This document shows positions 37,904 through 46,200 of a DNA stretch of 64,000 bases, one piece after another. Position numbers and translations under genes: made by a program. How positions within the stretch are numbered: position 1 is the first letter of the stretch; the number at the start of each line of letters is the position of its first letter. The notes beneath the pieces were generated by a model, which searched no databases, was not told the DNA's origin, and saw only the letters and a list, made by a program, of their open reading frames with translations. The stretch is from Bacteroides propionicigenes (GTDB taxonomy: Bacteria > Bacteroidota > Bacteroidia > Bacteroidales > Bacteroidaceae). Location: the NCBI RefSeq assembly GCF_018390535.1, contig NZ_JAHBBW010000001.1, positions 558,001 to 622,000 on the forward strand, written 5' to 3'.

Positions 37904-38908
37904 TCATAGTTTCTCCCGTTCGAGGAATTCCCTTATATCTTCTTTCAACCACTGATAGAGATAAAGGTTTTTGTAACCGCTGTTTTTCTTCAACATAACA
38001 GCCACATTGACCTGACTGTTCTCATAACCCGTCAGTTCATTGCGGAACTGTTCGTTATGCTCCGCCAGACGTTTAATTTCCTGTTCACGCTCACGGCGGA
38101 GTACTGTGCAAACGGGTATCAACAGCTTCAGCACCACACAGTCCATAATGTGATGTCCCTGCATATAGAGATAGGTGTTATCGGGAATTAATCCTAATTT
38201 CCGCAACTCCTCACCCAACTTATCAACGTGCTCTATGTACTGCGGAAAGCGTACTTCCATTTCGGATAGTTTGGCAGATACCGTACGCTGCATAGCGTCC
38301 AAAGCGCTATAAGGATGCCGCAGGCTTATATCCTGCAAACGGACATAGGCATTGAAATCGTATATGGGGAAAGTATGCGTATCATGCCGGCGATAGAACC
38401 ATACGTTCCACAGGAACAACGGATAAGCTATCTGTGAATAGCGTTTCAGGAAAGCGGGAAAATCGAGAATATGACGGTCGTTCAACGTTGCCTGCACGCA
38501 AACTTCATGAAGGCTCTCGGCAAAACAATGAAAGTTCTCAATAGCATATCCGTAAGTCTGGAAGATATAAGGGTTGCGGTTTATCTTCCGTGACACATTG
38601 GTAGCCCCTTGCAGCAGAAAGTCGTAATCACTGTCCACACAAGCTATCAGGCTGCGCCCCAGTTCCGTTGTATTGAGCGTATTCATCAACACCATCTTCT
38701 TGCCCTTTGCCAATGAAGTGGCAGACGGAAGCATTACTTGGAAATAACGCTCCTCATTCTCGAACTCAGCCAAAAGAGTACGCCAGAAAGCTATATCATC
38801 ATAGCTTTCCACATACGCCACAATGCGTCTGCGCCCTTTCTTCGACGAGAACTTATGCGCGGCGTCCAGATAAGCGGAAGTCAGATTATGTCGTAAAGAT
38901 GTTGCCAA
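37904..38908 (-). CDS. DUF4435 protein with TOPRIM-like motifs (AriB-like)
   Basis: The 334-residue protein shows a TOPRIM-like acidic set: Glu34 in VAYVESYDDIAFW, and Asp92, Asp94 and Asp96 in ACVDSDYDFLL. These are the residues expected for a metal-dependent nuclease of the DUF4435/AriB type. The start is TTG 38908; no ATG or GTG exists between the upstream in-frame stop and the conserved glutamate. An ABC-type ATPase gene lies 62 bases upstream on the same strand. This ATPase + DUF4435 pair is the architecture of the PARIS defence system. A housekeeping role in Bacteroides cannot be excluded. Confidence 0.82.
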   Translation of the reverse strand: MATSLRHNLTSAYLDAAHKFSSKKGRRRIVAYVESYDDIAFWRTLLAEFENEERYFQVMLPSATSLAKGKKMVLMNTLNTTELGRSLIACVDSDYDFLLQGATNVSRKINRNPYIFQTYGYAIENFHCFAESLHEVCVQATLNDRHILDFPAFLKRYSQIAYPLFLWNVWFYRRHDTHTFPIYDFNAYVRLQDISLRHPYSALDAMQRTVSAKLSEMEVRFPQYIEHVDKLGEELRKLGLIPDNTYLYMQGHHIMDCVVLKLLIPVCTVLRREREQEIKRLAEHNEQFRNELTGYENSQVNVAVMLKKNSGYKNLYLYQWLKEDIREFLEREKL

Positions 38909-38970
38909 AGCAGTGATGAATTATAAATTATCCTTTTCAGGAGTTAAAGAAGTTTCAAGAATTAAAGGAG

Positions 38971-39798
38971 TCAGTTGCTGATTATCGTCGAAATATCCTC
39001 CACTTCCGTCACTGCATCCAGCCAGCCTTCCATAATAACGGCCGGAGAATGGGTAGTGAGGATAAGCTGTGCATTCGGATTCAAATCGCGTATCATGCCG
39101 ATAAGCTTTTGCTGCCATTCAATGTGCAATGATGCTTCCGGCTCGTCCATAAAGAGTACACAATGGTCTTCGTCGCGCACAAGGACTGTCAGCAGGATTA
39201 CCAGCATCTGTTTTTCACCGGATGAGAGTTTATAGGGAAGCAGTTGCTCACCGTCCTGAAAAAAGACGATGTCATTACTTTTGCGGTCAATCTTCTTTCG
39301 GGTATAGCTGAACAGTTCGTCAACCATATCCTGAAATTTCCGTTTAGGTACGGACAACGCCGGAGCCATACTCCGCTGTTCCTCGTCACCGCTCAGCAAT
39401 TCAATCATTTTATTGCCGATATTCACTTGGTAGTCAAGATAACGGCGTTGGAGCAGATAGAGTTGCCAGTCCAGTTCGGACTTTACGTTCGGATCTGCCA
39501 TACGGGCGGTAAAATCTCCCATGATAAGGGGGCGGTCGTAACTGCGGATTACATCATAGGGGATAAAAGTTGCTTCCGGATTATCGAAGAATACGTGCAC
39601 TCCGCTCTTCTCATCGCTCTTCACTTCTCCGGTGGTTTGCTCCAGATATCCCACCGAGCGGTTTAGAATCGTAGTCTTTCCTACTCCGTTGATGCCGGAA
39701 AGTATGTTGACATCGGGACGCAACTCCCAAGCTATATTATACCGATGCCACAACCCGTGTATCTCGATACGTCTGATGTAATTGGCTTGTACTTCCAT
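38971..39798 (-). CDS. ABC/SMC-like AAA ATPase (AriA-like)
   Basis: The 275-residue soluble ATPase has a complete ABC-type catalytic set. The Walker A motif is GINGVGKTT (residues 35-43), the signature LSSGEKQ near 191, the Walker B VLFMDEPE near 216 with a following D-loop (ASLH), and the H-loop histidine in LTTHSPAVI near 247. It has no membrane segments. It belongs with AAA_21/OLD-like ATPases that pair with TOPRIM effectors. It is upstream of the DUF4435 gene on the same strand. The insert between Walker A and signature is short, so it is smaller than the E. coli AriA I know. It is divergent from the EamA gene. Confidence 0.85.
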   Translation of the reverse strand: MEVQANYIRRIEIHGLWHRYNIAWELRPDVNILSGINGVGKTTILNRSVGYLEQTTGEVKSDEKSGVHVFFDNPEATFIPYDVIRSYDRPLIMGDFTARMADPNVKSELDWQLYLLQRRYLDYQVNIGNKMIELLSGDEEQRSMAPALSVPKRKFQDMVDELFSYTRKKIDRKSNDIVFFQDGEQLLPYKLSSGEKQMLVILLTVLVRDEDHCVLFMDEPEASLHIEWQQKLIGMIRDLNPNAQLILTTHSPAVIMEGWLDAVTEVEDISTIISN

Positions 39799-39850
39799 GA
39801 TTCCTATATATTCGTATTACAAATATAAAGAAAGAGATTGAGAATTTAGT

Positions 39851-39858
39851 TACCTTTG
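39851..39858 (+). promoter_or_regulatory. -7 box for the EamA transporter gene
   Basis: TACCTTTG matches TAnnTTTG, 37 bases before the ATG at 39896. Confidence 0.5.
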
Positions 39859-39895
39859 CAGCGTTTTTCACCACAAACAATACATATTTCACAAT

Positions 39896-40807
39896 ATGAA
39901 CAAGAACGTACAAGGTCACCTGTTTGCTCTGACCGCCAATATTCTATGGGGGTTAATGGCGCCCATCGGTAAATCCGCTTTAGTTGAGTTCTCCGCTTTG
40001 TCTGTCACTACCTTCCGCATGGTAGGTGCAGCGGCTTGCTTCTGGCTACTCTCACTGTTCTGCAAACGCGAGCAGGTAGACCACCGGGATATGTTGAAGA
40101 TATTCTTCGCCTCGCTTTTTGCATTGGTGTTCAATCAGGGAGTCTACATCTTCGGACTGTCCATGACTTCTCCCATCGATGCCTCCATCGTAACTACTAC
40201 CCTTCCTATCGTCACCATGATTGTAGCGGCTGTTTATCTGAAAGAGCCCGTTACCAATAAAAAAGTGCTGGGCATCTTTGTAGGAGCAATGGGAGCATTG
40301 ATACTTATTATGAGCAGCCAAAATGCAAGTAGCGGCAACGGAAGCATCATAGGTGACTTACTGTGTCTCGTCGCCCAAATCAGTTTCTCTATCTATCTGA
40401 CCGTATTTAAAGGGTTATCCCAAAAATATTCTCCCATCACCCTGAACAAATGGATGTTTGTGTATGCATCCATGTGCTACATCCCTTTCTCCTATCACGA
40501 TGTGGCTGCCATACAGTGGGCGGAAATCTCTACTGCGGCACTGTTACAAGTGGGCTATGTAGTGGTAGGCGGCAGTTTCCTTGCCTATATATGTATCATG
40601 ACAGCACAAAGACTGTTGCGCCCCACAGTAGTGAGTATGTACAACTATATGCAACCTATTGTAGCTTCAATAGTTACAGTCGTAATCGGTATGGCTGTAT
40701 TCAATCTGGAAAAGGGAATAGCCATTGCACTGGTATTTCTCGGTGTATATATCGTTACGCAAAGCAAATCACGCAAGGACTTTGAGAAGGAAGGAAAAGA
40801 GGTGTAG
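39896..40807 (+). CDS. EamA/DMT-family transporter
   Basis: The 303-residue inner-membrane protein has ten hydrophobic helices in two EamA repeats (about 7-140 and 152-290). It starts FALTANILWGLMAPIGKSAL, the usual DMT opening. Proteins of this family export metabolites or amino acids; the substrate cannot be predicted. Start ATG 39896. A long perfect hairpin separates it from the convergent meaB gene. Confidence 0.9.
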   Translation: MNKNVQGHLFALTANILWGLMAPIGKSALVEFSALSVTTFRMVGAAACFWLLSLFCKREQVDHRDMLKIFFASLFALVFNQGVYIFGLSMTSPIDASIVTTTLPIVTMIVAAVYLKEPVTNKKVLGIFVGAMGALILIMSSQNASSGNGSIIGDLLCLVAQISFSIYLTVFKGLSQKYSPITLNKWMFVYASMCYIPFSYHDVAAIQWAEISTAALLQVGYVVVGGSFLAYICIMTAQRLLRPTVVSMYNYMQPIVASIVTVVIGMAVFNLEKGIAIALVFLGVYIVTQSKSRKDFEKEGKEV

Positions 40808-40840
40808 GGAACAAGAAGTTATCAAAACGTAGTTGATGAT

Positions 40841-40920
40841 TTTTTTAGGCACGGATTACACGGATTTCACGGATTTACTTTATTCTTTTCCGTGAAATCC
40901 GTGTAATCCGTGCCTGAAAA
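40841..40920. repeat. Perfect 27-base inverted repeat made of CACGGATT units
   Basis: Arms at 40847-40873 and 40889-40915 are exact reverse complements with a 15-base loop. Flanking T and A runs extend the stem. Each arm is built of three 9-base units (CACGGATTA, CACGGATTT, CACGGATTT). It sits between convergent genes and could stop transcription from both sides, though no U-run follows the stem. Confidence 0.85.
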
Positions 40921-40957
40921 ACAGACAGTAAGTATTCTTTGCTTTGATATAGCCCCG

Positions 40958-42055
40958 CTATTTTTTCAATTCCGCAAAATAAGTATCCAGCAAGTTCTTG
41001 GCAGCGACAAAGGAGGTCAGGTTACCTTTTAGCACTTGGCTTTCTTTATCGGCCAGCATTGCTTCGATTGTAGAATTATGATAGAAACTGTCGCGGAGTT
41101 GTTCATTAATGGTTTCGTACATCCAATATTTGCTTTGCTCGTTGCGGCGGTATTCAAAGTAGCCGTTCTCTTTCACAAAGTCGATATATTTATAAACCAT
41201 ATCCCATACTTCCTGTACCCCAAGGTTGTAAAAACCGGAATAGGTCAGTACCTGCGGCGTCCAACCGCTCTCCGGAGCCGGGAAAAGATGCAGCGCATTA
41301 CGGAACTGGGTGGCAGCCAGCTTGGCACGTTCCAGATTATCTCCATCCGCCTTATTGATGACGATGCCGTCCGCCATTTCCATAATTCCGCGCTTGATGC
41401 CTTGCAGTTCATCGCCCGTACCGGCAAGCTGGATAAGCAAGAAGAAGTCCACCATTGAATGTACCGCAGTTTCACTCTGTCCCACACCCACTGTTTCTAC
41501 AAATATCTTATCGAATCCGGCAGCTTCACAAAGCACAATCGTTTCACGCGTCTTGCGTGCCACGCCACCCAGCGAACCTGCCGAAGGGCTGGGACGGATA
41601 AAGGATTTAGGATGAACGGAGAGCTTCTCCATGCGGGTTTTATCACCCAAAATACTGCCCTTGCTGCGCTCGCTACTGGGGTCGATGGCCAATACCGCCA
41701 GTTTGCCGTCGTACTTCTCCAATACGTGCAGTCCGAATACGTCGATAGACGTACTCTTGCCGGCTCCCGGCACACCGCTGATACCTATGCGGATAGAGTT
41801 GCCGGAGTATGGCAGACACTTTTCTATCACCTCCTGAGCTATGGTCTGATGTTCGGGCTTTACACTTTCCACCAACGTCACAGCCCGGCTTAATGTCGTG
41901 ATATCGCCTTTTACAATACCCTCTACATACTCTGCAACGGAAAGCTGGCGTTTTTTCGGTTTCCGCTTCAGATAAGGATTGACGGACGAAGGCTGTTCAA
42001 TGCCTGCATTGACAACCAAACCTTTATATTCTCTGTTATTTTCAGGATGTTCCAT
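40958..42055 (-). CDS. meaB: Methylmalonyl-CoA mutase-associated GTPase MeaB
   Basis: MeaB is a G3E-type GTPase that loads and protects the B12 cofactor of methylmalonyl-CoA mutase. The 365-residue product has the P-loop GVPGAGKST (about residue 95), DPSSERSKGSILGDKTRM (switch region), ETVGVGQSE and the specificity motif NKAD. The mutase genes are not in this window. A DUF1573 gene lies 14 bases upstream on the same strand. Confidence 0.94.
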   Translation of the reverse strand: MEHPENNREYKGLVVNAGIEQPSSVNPYLKRKPKKRQLSVAEYVEGIVKGDITTLSRAVTLVESVKPEHQTIAQEVIEKCLPYSGNSIRIGISGVPGAGKSTSIDVFGLHVLEKYDGKLAVLAIDPSSERSKGSILGDKTRMEKLSVHPKSFIRPSPSAGSLGGVARKTRETIVLCEAAGFDKIFVETVGVGQSETAVHSMVDFFLLIQLAGTGDELQGIKRGIMEMADGIVINKADGDNLERAKLAATQFRNALHLFPAPESGWTPQVLTYSGFYNLGVQEVWDMVYKYIDFVKENGYFEYRRNEQSKYWMYETINEQLRDSFYHNSTIEAMLADKESQVLKGNLTSFVAAKNLLDTYFAELKK

Positions 42056-42069
42056 AGTAAGATTTTATA

Positions 42070-43140
42070 TTATTTCGCTTTAATATTAATCTCTACTTTC
42101 GGCTGCATCGGGTCATTCGTAATCATCAGCAAGCGCAGATGACGGCGTTTCTTCCCGATATTCCGTTTCGCCACCGTTACACGGAGGCGGGTGCTTTCGC
42201 CCGGTTGCAACACACTCTTCTTCAAGCTGGCGCCCACAGCCGGGTGGAATACCTGAAGTTTGCTGATTTGCAAAGGAGAACGGCCGGTATTCGTTATAAT
42301 AATGTCCTGACGCGCCTTCGATTTCTTTGCCAGTACGGTACTCATATCAATATCCTTAATGGAAAGATTGATGACGGGGGCATTCGCCTTTGCCGTCTCG
42401 GTCATGCCCGAGAAGTCCGGCAGAAGAATGGCGGACACAGGAATCTCATTTTCATCCCCCACCTTGTCGCCCGCAAAACGTGCCAGATAGACAGAGGCTT
42501 GTGTCAGTCCGAAGTCCGTCAACCGTTCGGAATCCAACGTAACGGTGATGACACCCTTCTCCCCTTTTTGCAAGACATTGGGCTTCACTTCCGTTTGCAG
42601 ATAAGGCGGCAGGTGCATCAACACTGGTTCGTACGGACGGTCTGACAGGTTCACAACCCCTATGTGCATAACAGGCTTCTCACCGGCCTGCACATCGGGA
42701 AAGTCAAGATTGTTCTTATCTATGCGTATCTGCCCGATGAGGTATGGATGAGTTTTAGTGAAATCCTTGATTTCACGCACCACCTCACCGTTGAACTTTA
42801 AATAAACCAGATGGGGTTGCGCATTACTGTAAATGGCTACGGATTTGTTGAAGTGCCCCAAAGCCTCCGCATCAAAAGTCACATTGACTACTCCCTTTGC
42901 ACCCGGAGCGATAGGAGTCTTTGTCCACCGGGCCACGGAACAGGCACAATCGGGCTCCACCTCGGTAAGTACCAAAGGTTGGTTGCCGGTGTTTGTAATG
43001 GAGTATTGCACCGTTACCGGATGTTTCCATTCAATCTGTCCGAAATCATACATTTCCGTATTAGAGGTAAAACGCGGTTGCGCTACGGCTGTTAATGCCG
43101 TAGCTGCAAGCGCATATAGAGTGATAAAACTGCGTCTCAT
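42070..43140 (-). CDS. Exported DUF1573 protein
   Basis: The 356-residue protein has a signal peptide (FITLYALAATALTAVAQ). At least two DUF1573-type Ig-like modules follow (FGQIEWKHPVTVQYSITNTGNQPLVLTEVEPDCACSVARW, about 33-70, and later IIITNTGRSPLQISKLQVFHPAVG). The CAC motif with surrounding hydrophobics is typical. Its function is unknown; the modules look structural or adhesive. A TACATTTG -7 box (43173-43166, minus strand) lies 25 bases upstream. Confidence 0.85.
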   Translation of the reverse strand: MRRSFITLYALAATALTAVAQPRFTSNTEMYDFGQIEWKHPVTVQYSITNTGNQPLVLTEVEPDCACSVARWTKTPIAPGAKGVVNVTFDAEALGHFNKSVAIYSNAQPHLVYLKFNGEVVREIKDFTKTHPYLIGQIRIDKNNLDFPDVQAGEKPVMHIGVVNLSDRPYEPVLMHLPPYLQTEVKPNVLQKGEKGVITVTLDSERLTDFGLTQASVYLARFAGDKVGDENEIPVSAILLPDFSGMTETAKANAPVINLSIKDIDMSTVLAKKSKARQDIIITNTGRSPLQISKLQVFHPAVGASLKKSVLQPGESTRLRVTVAKRNIGKKRRHLRLLMITNDPMQPKVEINIKAK

Positions 43141-43165
43141 TTATATTGCTTCTAAATTAGTTGCA

Positions 43166-43173
43166 CAAATGTA
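43166..43173 (-). promoter_or_regulatory. -7 box for the DUF1573-meaB unit
   Basis: TACATTTG on the minus strand matches TAnnTTTG, 25 bases before the ATG at 43140. Confidence 0.45.
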
Positions 43174-43255
43174 AAGTTTTTAAGTGAGATACACAGATTT
43201 TCTTTCCGCTTTTTATAACCTATAAACATTCGATAGCAAGTAAAATCCACCTACC

Positions 43256-46200
43256 CTATTTGATTACAACAGTTCCTCCCGCAGAGTGGGAAGCATATTC
43301 CGGTGCATAAGCGCATTGCACGGTAGCCAGTCCGGTTTCGTACGTACCGCCACGAGCCACCCGGTAGCTATGCTCCAGTACATAGACGCCTTTGCCCAAG
43401 TGGTCGAAGAAGAAATTGGCCCCGGCATCTTCCACCTCTGCATAATATCCGAAACCGCTGCTCCAACGATACCCCGAAAGCGAGCTTACCGGTTCGAAGC
43501 AAGCGCCACGTTGATCTTTCAACTGAATAAAGTCCATGGCACGGTCCAAACGGAGCGTGAGCCGGGACACAACCTTATCACCTACTGAAAGCTGTGCGGC
43601 ATCCGACAATGGTTGCAGAGATTTCTGTCCGTCTGCCGAGATACGCTCTACAAAGAGTTTCTTTTCAATATTCAGTTCACCGCCTTGTTGTTTCACGTCG
43701 GATATGGGCGACAAATACTGCGCATAGACAGCTCCCCATGCAATGCCCGCATCCCTCTTCTCTATGGTAACGGACGTTGCCTTCAGTTCAGGACTGCCTT
43801 GCGTAAAGACTTCCTTGATGTATCCCAATCCCGGCACAGTGGTCTTTGCCGGAGAAAGAGTTTCCAGCACCTTATTGCCTAAAATAATGCGGACATCCCC
43901 TTTGCTTTCCAGCAAATTGTTGCCCCGGCAAAGCAAAGCATAAATCGCATCGGCGGTAGCCACCGGAGAATTCCATGCCGTCGCCTGTTTCTGTTTCAAC
44001 AGCCAAAGCTTCATTTCTTCTACCAAAGCATCATTGCCGCCTGCCTTGTGCAAGGCTTCCATGACAGCCACATGAGCAGGAACCGGCATCATGCCCCAAG
44101 TATAAGGATTGGCATAGAAAGCAAAATGCGCTCCCATCTCATCCGTTTGTACAAGATGTTCTTTTATGGAAGCTATAAACTCATTCGCTTCCGTCCTGCG
44201 TCCCACCGTCTGCAGAATAATGGCGGTCTGCGCTTTACAAATCATTGTACCGTTCTCAAGGTTACGTCCCAACTTGGTAAGAAAGTAATCGAATGCTTTG
44301 GCATATTCACCGGACAGTTTTTCCGAACCGAGAGCCACCAGATACAAATATTCCATAACGGCATCCGACAAAACGGTAATTTTAGCCCCATTCTTCTCTG
44401 CCTTGCGGATAGCCCGGTATTCTTTCAGGGCTTCCTTATTCAGATAATCAAAAGCCTTATCCTTCATTCCCGCTACTTCTTCCGGCAGTGTCTTATCCGT
44501 AAACAAAGAAAGCCGGACGAGCAACCCGGTGATATAACTTGTGACATAACGGTTGCCGGACATACCGCCAAACCAACTCCATGCGCCTTCCTCACCCTGC
44601 AATTCTTTCAGTTTAAGCAAAGACGACATATTACGGTAATTTAATTGATTAACATCGAACAAGGTAGCAATGCGTTGTTGTTGCTCCGCCTCAGTAGTAG
44701 CCTCCAGCAACCAGGGAGACTCATCCAACAGGATGTTTTTCACATCTTGGTTCTTCTCCAATTGGCTGAGGAAAGTCTCTTTTGTTCCGCCCGACAGTCG
44801 CCAGTTATCAAACACCGCCTTAATGCGCGGCTGGCTATTAGCGATATACCCAGCCAAGCTGTTAGCATAGAAAGCGGTTGCCCAAGAAATGGCATTATCG
44901 GTTGCAGGCTGGCTCAAGACAGGCAAAGCTTGTACGGCATACCATGCTGGATTACCCGTAAATTCCACCGTCAGACGACGGTCGGTTGCCGTACGACTGT
45001 TACCGTTGAACAGACTGTCCAGCGAGAAAGTACGTGTTTCTTCACCACGAACAGGCATGGCAAGCGTCTCCGTAATATACTCCTTATTGCTTAAAACAGG
45101 CAACAGATGCTGTTCCCCGTCACTGAATGTACCGCCGTCTGCCACCATACGTACACCAAGCAGGTCGTAACGTTCCGTTACATCAAACCTGAAATCAACC
45201 GATACCGTCTTTCCGGCTTCTACCGAGAACTTCTGACGCCGGGTGGAGATAATCTTCTCCGTCACCGGATCGAAAAGGGTGAATACGACTGTGCCTTTTA
45301 CCGCCTTCCCCGTCAGGTTGGCAACACCGGCAGCTATCTGTGTCTTATCGCCTACCCGTACAAAGCGGGGCATATTCGGAGTAAGCATAAACTCTTTGGC
45401 AGTGGCAGCAGTAGCATCAAGCATACCTGTCATCATATCCCGAGTATGGGAATAGCCCCGGAAATTCCAGCGTGTCAGGCTCTGCGGCATAGTGAAGGAG
45501 AAAGCAATCTCTCCCTGTTCATTCGTACGCAGTTGAGGATAGAAGAAGGCCGTTTCGGCAAAATTAGTACGCAAGTCAGCTACCGGTTGTAATGTCTGCC
45601 CGTCAAGAGGAATAGTTTCCGATTCAAAAACAACATCCGCAACCCCTTCTTCCACCTGTGCCGGAACATACTTCGCTTCAACCGCCCGTCCGGCTATCAT
45701 CTTGTTTCTGGTGGTTCCGTATCCGGATCCACTGACAATCGCACTATTTTCGACAATTTGCAAGACTTCCGCCACTCCGGTATAGGGCGAAATGAAATAG
45801 TCAAAGTGCCAAACGGGAACCGTCCACGACTTCGTGGGGAAATAAGGAGCATAACTCTTTCCGTTGTTATTATTGCTATCCCAATAGTAATAAGGAATAT
45901 ACCGGTTGTAATAAACGCTTAACGACTGGCTGCGGCTATAAATCCGGTCTAATGAGGCATCATACATCATTGCCAGCATCTCAGCGGCAGCAGGAAAACC
46001 TTGCGGAGTCTTGATAACCAGCCTCCACTCTTCTTCCTGTCCCGGACGCAAACGGTCGCGGAAGACTTCCCACTTCATATCCAATGTCCGTTCAGGCAGG
46101 CGTTTCCGCAATTCCACCCTACGGGTATATAGCTGTCCGTTCTTTACGAAGGTAAACTGCACGGCAACCCCGTCTCCATACTCCTCCCGATAAGGATATT

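Noticed and set aside
40847..40915. CACGGATT units considered as a CRISPR array
   Set aside because: The units are 9 bases with no spacers and form one hairpin; no cas genes are nearby.
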